From NCBI GenBank assembly GCA_950295325.1, contig OX485804.1:45620429-45684428 (forward strand): DNA of 64,000 nucleotides, read 5' to 3'. This DNA comes from Polytrichum commune. Lineage: Eukaryota > Streptophyta > Polytrichopsida > Polytrichales > Polytrichaceae. The position numbers and the translations under genes are program-made. The notes under the pieces were generated by a model. The model was not told the DNA's origin. It made no database searches and saw nothing but the letters and a program-made list of their open reading frames with translations. Of the stretch, positions 47,912 to 58,729 are shown piece after piece. How positions within the stretch are numbered: position 1 is the stretch's first letter; every line of letters starts with the position of its first letter.

Positions 47912-49757
47912 TCACCGACCCTGGGGGTTAATCAGCTGTGAGAAAACATCACCAGCGTGCTCCTCAGATGAGGTTTCTGTGAGACTCTGATGTTCGGTTG
48001 AAATTGAACGCGACATATCCAAATTGCCTTCTGCAGTGAGAGTTGGAGGGATCGAGATCTGGCTGGTGGAGCTATCCTCAAGGCTGATGTTGAATGTGCC
48101 AATTGAGGTGGGGCTTTCAATGGATCTTTCGAGGGATCCTCCAGTTGAAGCTTCCTGGAGCTGCAGAGCATACTCCAAGTTCCAAAGAACATCACCCATG
48201 GCAGGGCGATCGATACCCCGCTCCTCCAAGCACTTCTCAGCGGTGTCACCGAACTTTTTGAGAGAATCTGGGCTAATGGAGCCCTGCAGTTTTGCATCAA
48301 CAATTTGATCCAAAAGTCCTGCTTTCTGGAACTTGATTGCCCATTCTGCCATGTTGACCTGTTCTCGAGGAAGAGCCGGGTTGATTGCAGGTCTTGCACA
48401 GAGAACCTCCATAAGCACAACACCGAAAGAATACACATCAGATTTCTCAGTGAGCTGTTGTCTTCGGAAGTATTCTGGATCGAGGTATCCAAAGCTCCCC
48501 TTCACCGCTGTGCTTACATGTGTTTGCTCCAAAGCTGGTCCTATCTTCGATAACCCAAAGTCTGCAACTTTGGCCACAAGATTCTCATCGAGAAGAATAT
48601 TGGTGGTTTTGACATCCCTGTGGATGATACCTTGAGATGAGCCTGTGTGAAGGTAATGCAATCCCCTTGCAGCTCCAATGCAAATCTCAAGCCTCTCCTT
48701 CCATGAGAGGGTAGGTAAATCTGTTCCATATAAATGACTTCGCAACGGTCCATTCGCCATGTAATCATACACCAGAATCATCTCATTGTGCTCGTCACAG
48801 TACCCTATCAATGACACCAAATGACGGTGCCGCAGTTTGGAAAGAAGCTCGATTTCTGTTTGAAATTCATTCAGTCCTTGCTCAGACCGAGCGTTACCCC
48901 TCTTCACAGCCACTTTGGAGCCATCATCAATCTCTCCTCTGTACACCTTCCCAAACCCTCCCACACCGAGAACTTGTGACTCGTCAAAATTATTTGTAGC
49001 ATCTTCAAGCTCTGCCAATGTGAAGTACCGACCAAGGTTTGAAGGAGCCGAGGATCCATAACTTCCAGCTCCAGATTTTCCACTTTTACCCGAACCAGTT
49101 GAAACTTTGCTGTTGTCTGTGCTACCTCCGTGGAGAGGGAGGGGTAGCCACGCAGGCGCAGGAATGGGCTTCTTGGATTTCTTCAAGGATTTGCAAGGAC
49201 AGCAGTAGCAAATCACCGCGATTGCAACTATTAACCCTACTACCCCTCCAACAACAACACCTGCAATGATTCCCACATTGGACTTTGAGCTTGAGCTTTG
49301 AGGTGTGGAAGCAGAACTTGGACTGGGATTGGTGGCTACCACGGAAGGGTTAGGTCCTGCAAGACTGTTGACAGTGTTGTTGACTTTGTAAATTTCCATC
49401 CCATTCAAGATTGCGTCCTTGTAATTCGTGGCTGCAGTGCTGGTTCCCATCTGGATCCATATGTTGTCCATGCCTGACTTGAACATGGACACAATAAAGT
49501 CCTGGTAAATTGGTGTATTGCCCTTGCCTGCTTGAGCTATGACATCGAAGTCGCTGAGTGCAGTCTGGTTGTTTATGTACACATTGAACACCCTCTCGCT
49601 GATTACCGAATAGATAATCTCGCAGAAATGCAGCCGAACAAAGTATGTGTGGCCGGAATCCACTGGCAACACCCATGTTACATTGAACTTGGAGTTGACT
49701 GTGTTCGAGTCCCCTAGTGTACGTGCCGTATCGTAAACAGCTGGAGGAGCAATGTAG
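47912..49757 (-). CDS. CrRLK1L exon 2 (second malectin lobe, TM, kinase)
   Basis: Begins with one base completing Ser285 after TCAAG, then YIAPPAVYDTARTLGDS, FVRLHFCEI, FNVYINNQ, and runs to the stop after NPQGR. The open frame continues upstream of this acceptor to 49843, but that extension (MRFPSDFF...) would break the malectin fold and phase and is treated as intron. Confidence 0.95.
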
Positions 49758-51508
49758 CTTGACACAAGAACAAACAGAAATATTGTCAGAGTTGCTCCTC
49801 CAAAGAAATTGGACATAGCAAAGAAATCTGAGGGGAATCGCACCTGAGGGGTAAAGCAATTTTCTAAGATGTGTCACTGTGAAACAATTTTTCGAAGGGT
49901 TTCTCGAGGATCATCACAAAAGAGAAATTGTGAGGCATCATCATCAAAGGATCACATCCATTTGGTTAAACCAAAGAAATTAGTGTGAGTTGGGTCCTCC
50001 CATGGCGACTGTAGAAGTAAAAGGCTTCAGAAATACACTCCTATCACAATTCACATTTTGTTTGATAAGGAGCTTGATACGATTGGCTGAAATTGCGGAT
50101 AAGGTACTACAGATTGGCAGAAGGTTGCAAATATCGTATGATGTTGAAGTCATGATCAGACTGTCAATATGTCTCTTGAGATGTGCGCGCTAGCTGCTTT
50201 ACGAAGGACATAGGATACCCGTTCATGAAATTCCTATGATCCGGCTCTTTGAGGTGGTGCATAAATTCAATAGCCACAATGAGGGGAAACAAATTGCTAT
50301 AAAAATACTTATTCTTGAGCAAGATCTGGTCATTTGAAGCTATAAGTCCCATTTTGACAGCAGGAGGAGCAATGATCAGACTGTCAAAATGTCTTTTGAA
50401 ATGTGCGCTCCTGGCTCACGAGGGATAACAGGATAAGCATTCATGAAATTCCTATGATCAAGCTGTTGGAAGTGATACATCTCAAGAGACATTGCGGTGA
50501 TACATTTTGCTTGATCGGTGACTGTCAAACTGTCTTTTGACACACGGTGATACAAATTGCTAAAGAAACAATTCTTCGTGAGCAAAATTAGCTGATTTGA
50601 AGCTGAGGGGGAAGCTGAGAGTCCCATTTCTGAGGCTTAAGAAAAACTCGGTACCTTGGAACGGTAGAGGGGTAGATGATCGACTGAGGGGTGACGGAGC
50701 CAGACATTCCGGTGGCTGCAAATTGGATATAAGAATCATCTGGAACCCACTCCCGGTCGATGTTGAGAGAGTCATTTTGCTGCGTAATGGTAGCCCCTCC
50801 AACGTTGATATGGTACATGGATTGAAGAGCGGAAGCACTTAACCCTAACACTTCAGGGACTCCATTCCCCAGCAACACACCATCATCCGACAGGAGGTCA
50901 TCAGGCATGGACACCACTTCGATGGCATTGATGAAAGCATACGAGTTCGTCTTAGGGAGGAAGGACAGCACCAAACCCTTGGAGCTCGTCAGATTCAACA
51001 TGAACTCCATCATGATGTCAGGTTTCGACGCAGTCGTGTAGGCCACGGAGCTGAAGTTGTCCAACAACACAAACTCATTTGCTGTGACCCCGAAGAGTGA
51101 GTTGTTCGGTGCAAAATTGTCGTACGCAAAAGGATAGAAGTAGAGACGCACCCAATGGCGCCCTGTGGACACACTGAATGTGTATGTGGAATTGGATGTG
51201 AAGAACCTTGCCTGGTTGAGCAGGTTAGGGAAGTCAAGATGTGCGTTCCCCACCGTCGTTGATCCTGAAATACCTCCGCTCGCATGCGAGTTCGGTACAT
51301 TGTCTGCTACGAATACGCGGTCTCCGCTTATGGTCACGTTGCTGGCTGAGCCGCATGCGATCAAGTACTTGTCGGTAACGTTTGTGTAGTCGCAACATAT
51401 GGAACCGCATAGGAGAAATCCTACACAGAGGCGAAGAAGAAGATGGAGATGAACAAGATAATGATGATGATGCTCCTCGAAGCTCCTCATCTTCTTAACC
51501 ATCATCAT
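47912..51508 (-). CDS. Malectin-like receptor kinase, CrRLK1L family, THESEUS1/HERK-like
   Basis: Two exons (51508-50655 and 49757-47912) join in phase (split Ser codon) to 899 residues, near the family's usual 830-900. Signal-like N-terminus (hydrophobic segment around 20-38), malectin-like ectodomain ~45-415 with many N-x-S/T sites, one membrane segment ~447-470 followed by a CC-x-C basic stop-transfer, then a kinase domain ~543-815. All catalytic elements are present: G-V-G-G-F-G at 549-554, Lys570 in VAVK, HRD 664-666, DFG 684-686, and the DPEY activation-loop end. The RD configuration indicates an active Ser/Thr kinase. Family members sense cell-wall state or RALF peptides with LRE/LLG partners at the plasma membrane. 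The sequence between TM and kinase is Gly/Ser-rich. The start is the first of several nearby Met codons (MMMVKKM), so it may shift by six residues. The intron is unusual for the family in seed plants. Confidence 0.96.
49758..50654 (-). repeat. CrRLK1L intron with a two-copy tandem repeat
   Basis: The 897-bp intron holds two diverged ~220-bp units, starting near 50153 and 50373 (both begin ATGATCAGACTGTCAA and share CATGAAATTCCTATGATC). A partial third unit starts near 50520. No coding content was recognised. Confidence 0.8.
50655..51508 (-). CDS. CrRLK1L exon 1 (signal peptide and first malectin lobe)
   Basis: 284 codons plus two bases, MMMVKKM to IIYPSTVP, ending AAG|GTACCG. Covers the first malectin-like lobe, with conserved RLYFYPF and SYAFINAIEVVSMP. 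Confidence 0.95.
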
Positions 51509-51548
51509 CCACCCGAGGTTTTAGCCCCTCAAACCCCCCAAATTTAGA

Positions 51549-52045
51549 CTCTTTGGCAACAACCTGCAGCAACCCCACCTCTCTCACGAATCTTCTTCTT
51601 CTTCTTCTTCTTCTTTCGCAGCCAGGAAGATATGTATGTGGACCTTCCTTATGTGATTGCTCTTCTTAATGGGACACCTCTATTGGAGTGGCTCTGGTGA
51701 GCTTGTGGGTTAAGACTGGTATCAAACACAAATGTGCTACAATGAAGAGATTGGAGTATGTGCTCAAACTATAGACACCACTGTAGGTTGAATAGTGTGA
51801 CCACTAAACTCCTTGGCAACAACCTGTAGCAACCTCACTTCTCTCACGGATTCTCTTCTTCTTCTTTTGCAGCCAGTCAGATACGTATGGGCCTTCGTTA
51901 TGTGGTTACTCTTCTTAATTGGAGTGGCTATGGCGAAGCTTGAGGGTTCAGACTGGACACCAAACACACGTGTGATGCGATGAGGATAAGATCGGACTCT
52001 GTGTGCTCAAACATTAGACACCATTCTAGGTTCAATAGTGAACCC
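51549..52045. repeat. Two-copy tandem duplication upstream of the kinase gene
   Basis: Units starting near 51549 and 51809 (period ~260 bp) share TTGGCAACAACCTG, a CTT-rich tract, GCAGCCAG and a tail resembling the abundant AGGTAG-type MITE. They form the 5' flank of the CrRLK1L gene and may carry its promoter or 5' UTR. A (CTT)n microsatellite sits at 51590-51616. Confidence 0.75.
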
Positions 52046-52889
52046 CCCCCCCCAAATTACAGAGGAAGAAGAAGCTATATGATCACTTCAAGAGAAAGAG
52101 AAAGACAATCCTCCCTTGCACTTCCTAATAATAACTTTTGCATCCTGCTCTGATTACGATGAAACTTGGAAATGACACCCCGTAGGTAAGACTACTGCCA
52201 CCAAACTATGGAGGAGGAAATTGAACTCTGCTCACACTGTAAACATCACCATTCTGGAGGGTTAACTTCATAGAAGAGCATCTGCATGTGATCACTTCAA
52301 GAGAAACAGGAAGAGAATCTTGGCCCTCCTCTCCTCCTCCTCCTCTTAAATTTTGCATCTCGTGAGATTCTGATTCTGATGAAGCTTGAAAATGACAATT
52401 TCCCACCCCGAGCATCAAAAACACTCAATCCATCAAACACTCAAACACTCACTCACTCTTCCAAACCTCCGGACCTGTCTGTCCACTTGGACATGAGAAC
52501 TTCACAAGCACCGAATCAATCCTCTTCGGTCCCACTCAATCCCTCACCACCCCGCCCCCACTGGCCAGGCTTAGTTAGCAAACGGGATCAAAGTCAAACC
52601 CCAGCTGCTCCCTAGTCCGCGTTGCCGCTGCCATGACAACAAATCATCATTAAGGCTGCGTAGTGCGGCCACAATTGAATAGGTTGCGTATTAACTAATG
52701 CCGCTTCCGACTGAGCTTGAGAAACTTAAGCTCTGAACTTGACTTAACCACGACTACTGATGCCGGTTTGCATGTCGGAGATATATGGCATCAGAGGAGT
52801 TGACAAGCGAGGATGGTTCCAAAGGAAAAGGGAAGCGAAGCGGCCGGGAAGGCAAGGGAAAGGAGGAGGAAACTAGAAAGCTAGCAGAC
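52046..52889. other. Upstream flank of the kinase gene, no gene seen
   Basis: Low-complexity poly-C and CTCC runs and a short TCAAACACTCACTC-type direct repeat around 52420-52460. No supported coding exon. Confidence 0.5.
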
Positions 52890-53095
52890 TAAGATAGACG
52901 TGCCTAATTCGGTTACTGTGCTCGTCCTAATCAGACACCTATATTTGAGTGGTATGTGGTTAGGTGTGGCTCTAGGAGCAGGTACCAAACATACATATAT
53001 TGAAAAGGATTGGACTAAGTTGCTCAGAATATGATAACCTTTCTAAGCTCAATAGTCAACATAATTGTGGGGGGGGGGGGGGGGGGTTATGTGTG

Positions 53096-53522
53096 GCACT
53101 TAGGCCGATCGCCCACTAGATTCTAGATAATGATGGGTCGGAGGTGATTCGCATGTAGTTAAGCACAAGTCACCATCCAACCATGTTCTAGCGGTCCGTT
53201 AGAATATGAAGGGCCATGAAACCGGGCCGCTAGACTTCCAGACGTCCACTAAAGAATCTTTAACATACAAGTGCCGGTCACCGAAGGCTTAAGCCTAGTG
53301 GACGACTCAAGAGAACCAATGTTAGTCTAGAACTTCATCCTCGGTGACGGGAGGAGGAAGTTGAAAGAATGGGTGGTAGGTGGGCCCGGATTTGAAAAGA
53401 TGAGAGTAGCTAGTAAGCACACACGAACCCTACCCCACCAGATTCCCTCTACATTTGAACAACTTTGTCCTTATTCGCACTAGAATCCAGTGGACGAGCG
53501 GCCTATATGAAAACTCACCCTT
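53096..53522. mobile_element. MITE with TAGGCCGMTCGYCCACTRGA termini
   Basis: Inverted ends: TTAGGCCGATCGCCCACTAG at left and CAGTGGACGAGCGGCCTATA at right. Shorter relatives occur at 44271-44400 and around 8014-8070. Nested inside 52892-54673. Confidence 0.65.
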
Positions 53523-53678
53523 AATGAGCACGAGAATCTTCACTATGACGAATAAATGAAGATGTTCATTTATATGAGCTCCAAAAATTGTGAGGAAAGT
53601 GGCGACGGTCTCGATTTGAGTTTGTTAATCATTCTTGTACTAATCGCATGTTTCGTGTCCCAGGAGAAATGGGGCTTA

Positions 53679-54633
53679 GGGCCAAGTTCCATGTGCCGGT
53701 CCTGGTCCATTTTTTTCAAAATAAATGGGTGGGCCGGTGAAAAGAGGGTGGTGCCATGTGCCCATCCTTCTCACCCAAGGACCGGTACCCCCCATGGATG
53801 GGTGTCCCACATTTTGTGTTGTGCAAGAACGGGTGCCAAAGGACTGGCGGTCCTAACGGTCACAAGAAAGACATGTGCCAGTTAGAAAGCTCCGGTGACC
53901 GGATCTGCCGGTCACCTATGGTATACCCTTGGATACTAAAGGCCACTTTGTTGGCTCTGTCTGTAGGACAAAGACTATGCATCAACTTCTTCGTTTCAAG
54001 AGCAAATTTCCTAACCACTTTGTGTTCACACTTGGACGTTACTTGTTCTTGTTATTTTTGGTCCACTTTATGTAATGTGGATGTTAACTATAGTTTATAT
54101 GTAAGTGCTCCCTAAAATGCATTGAAAGAAATCTAGTTAATTATTGTTATTTCGGCAATTCTTGATTATTTATTTTAAGAATTTCAGGTTATAAATGAGT
54201 AGCTTCAATCCTTGACCCGTATTTGAGAAGAAGGTGCACAAAATCCAAGAAAGGTTTGGTATAGTGAATAGCCATGAATTGGCATGAGCAAAGTGGACAA
54301 CTACAATTGTAGTCTTTCATAATAAAGGACAGAGCCTCACGGTTCTATCGTTTTCTTGTTCTTCTAGTCCCTTCTTTTGAGGAGTATTCCTAGGGAATGT
54401 GTATTTTATGATTTTTTAGAATCTAGATGACCTTCATTACCAGTGACCTTCATAAAGTGTCATGTCTTATCACTCACCAAATTTAGTTAGAAAGTAGGAA
54501 ATCGAAAAAAACCGGCACCCCACATAGAAGTACCCCTCCATAAAATGGGTGACATCACCCATTTTTTGGATGATGTCACCCGTTTCTCACCCATTTAAAA
54601 AACGGACCAGGACCGGCACATGGAACTTGGCCC
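53679..54633. mobile_element. 955-bp inverted-repeat element nested in a MITE
   Basis: Perfect inverted ends of over 25 bp, GGGCCAAGTTCCATGTGCCG at the left and its complement at the right, extending through GTCCTGGTCC. Short open frames inside show no recognisable domain. Flanking TTA/TAA makes the exact target duplication ambiguous. Confidence 0.8.
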
Positions 54634-54752
54634 TAAGTCGGGGGATAGTAACCACTTAAGACCCATCTTACCTTAAAGCCCAGTAGTAAAGCAGCTTTGG
54701 AGATGCTGATTATGGTGTAATGACGGAGTTGAAGCTTAGGTGACTTAACACG

Positions 54753-54855
54753 ATGGCTCATGAAGAGGAGGAAAGAGAAAGAGGTGATGAAGGCACTGCA
54801 TCATCAACCAGCTGGTCCCAGCTACATACCATCATCCACTTCGCCTTAAAGACAC
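54753..54855 (+). CDS. Possible first exon of an unknown gene
   Basis: ATG at 54753 opens MAHEEEERERGDEGTASSTS followed by a hydrophobic helix and a donor ACAC|GTAAGC. Composition is exon-like, but no continuation was found downstream, where transposons dominate. It could be a chance ORF or a relic. Confidence 0.22.
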
Positions 54856-54987
54856 GTAAGCTTCGCTTCCCTCAAAGCCAGCCATGGATCCGGTCAAATT
54901 TGGGCACCACTTGGCCGCTCCAGATTCTTCCCCAACCGGCTCTCTGTCTATGACAGTGCCCCGGGAGATGATTTTGGGGCATAAGTT

Positions 54988-55577
54988 AGGGCCGCTTCAC
55001 ACTATGGCCGTCTAAGTCGAGAGGCCGTGGGATTGAGTGGCCAAACTTTGTTGAGAGTCCAAAGAAATGAGCTGAAAATAGTCAATAAAATAGAGTAAGT
55101 GGAGCCTTTGGCCGGGCATAGTGTGCAGCCTCCAAAGGCTAAGCCCAAAGTCCTAACCTTTGGCCATGAACTCCCACTGCCTCTCGACTTGGACGGCCAT
55201 AGTGTGAAGCCTCCAAAGGCCGAGCCTAAAGTCCAAACCCAAAGGAGCATCCCACTTTATTCCTTGCTCAAAATAACCCCTCCAATCTAATGGTCAAGAT
55301 CTTGTCAATGATTGATATTTTAATGAGATAAAAGTTTGGCCTCTCGACAGAAGTTTGGGTCGAGCATTTTGCTCAACCCAAACTTTGTTCAAGAGGCCAA
55401 ACTCTTGGCGCCATAACTTCCTAAAAGTGTTGCCACCTAGGCTCTTTTGGAGGCGATGTCCTTTGGACTTCGGCCTCTAGTGTGAAGGCCGAGAGGACGG
55501 ACTTTGGACATTTCTGCATTTTCATTGGTCCAAACGCTTCTCCTCTCGAAGTTTGGCCATAGTGTGAACTGGCCCTT
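54988..55577. mobile_element. MITE with GGGCCRCTTCACACTATGGCC termini
   Basis: Left GGGCCGCTTCACACTATGGC, right GGCCATAGTGTGAACTGGCCC. The interior repeats CCTCCAAAGGCYRAGCC and further inverted GGCCATAGTGTGAAG motifs, so it is a composite foldback. Confidence 0.75.
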
Positions 55578-55579
55578 AA

Positions 55580-55780
55580 ATTGGTTGAGAGCCCAGTGTT
55601 TCCAAGTCCAACTGGTTACATGTTCACATCTTTCGGCTTCGCTTTGTTAATTTGAGGTATATTCTCAAGATTCCTCTAAAATGGTAGGTAATGTCCATGA
55701 AGTCTTGAACTTCAACCGGTTATTCATTTGTCAAACTGAATTGGTTCATCTGGTACTGTCTATCGACTTATCCGCGTTCA
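55580..55780. mobile_element. MITE of the TGATCGGGGAGA family, diverged
   Basis: Shares TTTCCAAGTCCAACTGGTTA, GAGGTATATTCTCAAGATTC and CTTGAACTTCAACCGGTTAT with 16235-16460. Termini altered. Confidence 0.6.
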
Positions 55781-55884
55781 TTGCGCCATGATTCTATTCA
55801 TGTTTTTGGTTCTCCAAGTTAGTATTTTTTTTTTGGGGGGGGGGGACTTCTCCATCACCGTAAATGATGAACAAGGAGAACATA

Positions 55885-56172
55885 TTAACCGGTTGGTCAC
55901 ACCAGTCGTTTCTGACACCATCTGTTAGCATTTCCGGCTATAATAGTGTGAAAAGAGGTGGCCCAGCAACTATTTCTCAACTTAATCCCCATCAATTTCA
56001 CGGCTAGAACCGGACGGAAAGTTTGGTGTGATCGGGGTTTGAGTTTGAGGGGCTGATCACACCGGCCATCTTTGACACCATCCGTCGACAGGGCCAACAT
56101 CTATTTCTCGACATAAAATCCCCAACAATTTTACAGCTAGAACCGGACATAAAAGTTTGGTGTGATCGGGGC
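55885..56172. mobile_element. Two tandem GATCACACC MITE copies
   Basis: Units 55885-56038 and 56050-56172, inverted relative to 45306-45465. Both end in AAGTTTGGTGTGATCGGGG and contain GCTAGAACCGGAC. Confidence 0.65.
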
Positions 56173-56370
56173 TTGAGAAAGAGCCGGTTGAGGTTCAAGA
56201 CTACATGCATGAAGATTTCCAATCATTTTAGAGGAATCTATAGAATGTATACTCCAAACTAATAGAGAAAAACCAAAAGACGACAACATGTAACCAGTTG
56301 GACTTGGAAGCTCTAGGATTTGGCCATTTATGCCCCTAAATCTCCCCCAGACACTTGTCTCCAGTGGCAA
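56160..56370. mobile_element. MITE of the TGATCGGGGAGA family, reverse orientation
   Basis: Starts TGATCGGGGCTTGAG, contains GAGCCGGTTGAGGTTCAAGA and ACATGTAACCAGTTGGACTT, ends near CCCTAAATCTCCCCCAGA. Confidence 0.6.
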
Positions 56371-56755
56371 CAACTGCCACCTTCGAGCGCTGACTTTGGG
56401 GAAACACTTTTGCGTGGGTGGGAAACTTTCCATGGGCATTTTTGGCAAGTGGGCAAGAAGGGATTCCGATTTGCAAGGCACCAAAGAATGTCTTGTTTGG
56501 AGTTCTTGATGCGGAAGTTGTAAGGATTCAAAGTTTCATAGGTTGATGACTTCCCCCTCCCAAGATCATAAAATTCAGTAGCTGAAATCATCAATTGGAG
56601 CGTTGAGTATACCTCTATTAGTATTATTATTATTATTGGATTGATGTTTGGGAAAAAGGGGAGGACGGGACAATGAGTTTATGGTTAGCGATTGAAAGGG
56701 GCTTCCAACACTCCGAAACATGTCCTAATTTGGATCATGTTTGCAGAAGTTTTAA

Positions 56756-57141
56756 GAGCATCTCCACTCTTGGGCAGAAAGGCAGGCTCTCGAAATGCGC
56801 TTTGAAGGGCTCCAAGCATGCACTAAATTTTTTTAGGGTGGCACTCCCCCACCGTTACTTGCATACTGGCTCTTCAAGCCAAAAAATTGTCAAGAATATT
56901 CCTTGTAATGCTCCCGATTCCCAAAAGTGGCACGATTCACTAAATCGCAAGTGGATGAGGCCCCGGAATGTGGGCGCAACAAGAGCAACACTCACCCGCG
57001 AGGATAGTGAGTGGAGCCGGAAGTTTGAAGAGCCCTGGCAATCAAGGCCTCGGTGTTGGGGAGGGGTGGGGCAGGTTTTTCTCCAAGGCCGCGTTAAAGG
57101 GCTTGCCAAGTCCCTTTAACGCGGCAGGGGTGGAGATGCTC
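56756..57141. mobile_element. Tourist-like MITE
   Basis: 386 bp with TAA duplicated at 56753-56755 and 57142-57144 and inverted ends GAGCATCTCCAC / GTGGAGATGCTC, the common plant PIF/Harbinger-type MITE terminus. GC-rich interior with an internal GCGTTAAAGGG / CCCTTTAACGC hairpin at 57090-57123. Confidence 0.8.
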
Positions 57142-57418
57142 TAAGAGCTCAAAATTTTGCTTGATAAGCTTGGATGACCTTGAACCATCATGAAATCATG
57201 ATGTTAAGGTGACGGACATTCTTGTGAGGGCCTCCCCATGCTGCAATTTTTGGGTCTCATGGGATCCAGTGGTTGTGATTGTGGCATTGAGCATTGATTG
57301 AAGATATTGTTATTAGATTGGTGAAAATCTCTCTATATGATGATTTGGCAAATATAAGGGCATATTGCATTGGAAAGATTGTGTGGATTCAACTTCTGTA
57401 ATATTCAAGTACCATATA

Positions 57419-57839
57419 AGGTAGAAATACCATAACCCGTGAAAATAAGGTGATTCGCGTTGAAGATCTAGTCGGAAAATCATGAGATGATTTTCCAAGA
57501 TAGACGAGAAGGATTCATGAAGAATGCAAGTTGTTTCATTCTTTTTTGTCATGTACAAAAAATGTTTCAATTTTTTAAAGTGGAAAGTTGTTCAAACCCT
57601 TACTCATTCACTAAATTTTCCCTACACCGAACACGGTTATCCGCATTTCCATACAGAACATCGCCTAAATCAGTTACCTCATGAGTACGTTAACACTTGA
57701 CTCCCATTGGCTACACTAAGTGTACATGCATTGAAGTTGCCGCTGAGCCATGATCGGTTTTAGAAATGGCACTTCACCATTATGACGGCGGTCTAGTGCA
57801 TGGCTAGAGGGTGGTTAACGGGTTATGGTATTTCTACCT
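57419..57839. mobile_element. TA-flanked MITE (Tc1/mariner-like)
   Basis: 421 bp bounded by TA (57417-57418, 57840-57841). Inverted termini AGGTAGAAATACCATAACC... and the complement at the right end. A second, truncated copy is at 1009-1413 in the opposite orientation. Confidence 0.8.
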
Positions 57840-57872
57840 TAGGCCGCGATATGTTAATTGTAGCTACTTCTA

Positions 57873-58718
57873 CACCGTTTATGGTACAGTAATCTCCTAC
57901 TTAAGTACACACTTTGAACCGGAGCCATTGGTGCACACTTAGTTGGTAGGTGCGTACTTTACTCCTATTGCTTTCTAGACTCTCTTATTTGATGAATAGC
58001 AATGGGAAACGGATGAAACTTGAGGCAACCCGCTTGACCGAAGCCCAACGATGTGAAATCATTGCAAAGTTGAGCAAGCCAAACACAATGAGCAAGTAGG
58101 TGCTAGGGCTGGAGTAAAAAGTCAATAAAGGTGCCATCCAGAAAGTTTGGGACAATCATGAGAACATGATGCAACGAAATCCAACCTATCGAGACATTTG
58201 GTGAATCTGAAAGTGCTACCGACCTCAAAGGCTCTGAAGCTCTACACATCGTTGTCCTCGACATTGACAACCAATTGCTTTGCTCCAATGTTCAAACAGA
58301 AGTTGGACAATTATATGATGAACTGCAACGATCGTTTGAGACGTTTCAGAGAAACATTAACAAACCGACATTTAATGTCAAGCATAAAAAAAAATCATGC
58401 ATTTGTGGCAAATGACTCTCCTTGACACATTCAAACAATAATGTACAAACCCTAAATTTTGTCAAAAAAATTGCGCACTTAACTAGGATGCGTACTTCAA
58501 TGGGAGAATATTGTAGTTAGTGTCACTTACTATTTGGATTTACAAAAGGGTATAAATTTTTCTATAGATTTCATTTGCTACCAACAACGATTAAGCAGGT
58601 TATATGAAATTAATCCAACATAAATAACTTTACTTGGTAGAAAAGTTACATTCTTGGCAAAAAGTTATTGCACTATGTAACTTCAAATAGTAAGTGACAC
58701 TAAGAACCATAAACGTTG
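57873..58718 (+). mobile_element. Pogo/Tc1-like element with decayed transposase
   Basis: TA on both sides (57871-57872, 58719-58720) and short imperfect inverted ends, CACCGTTTATGG and the complement of CCATAAACGTTG. The interior holds a broken transposase reading frame at ~57990-58425. Confidence 0.65.
57990..58425 (+). pseudogene. Pogo-type transposase relic (CENP-B-like N-terminal HTH)
   Basis: In frame from 57991 the text reads MNSNGKRMKLEATRLTEAQR then CEIIAKLSKPNTMSK before a stop. After a frameshift GAIQKVWDNHENMMQR follows. This is the helix-turn-helix block of pogo/Tigger-type transposases found in plants. Several stops and at least one frameshift exclude function. The DDE part is not recognised. 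Confidence 0.6.
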
Positions 58719-58729
58719 TAGCCCTACCT

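Larger units (their letters stand above)
52892..54673. mobile_element. AGGTAGACGTGCCTAA MITE with two nested insertions
   Basis: TA at 52890-52891 and 54674-54675 with family termini (AGATAGACGTGCCTAATTCG left, complement at 54648-54673). The ~400-bp family interior is interrupted by a MITE at 53096-53522 and a 955-bp inverted-repeat element at 53679-54633. Confidence 0.75.

Noticed and set aside
49758-49843. Upstream extension of the kinase frame (MRFPSDFFAMSNFF) as an independent start
   Set aside because: It would remove the first malectin lobe and signal peptide. The splice junction is phase-perfect and restores a family-typical protein.
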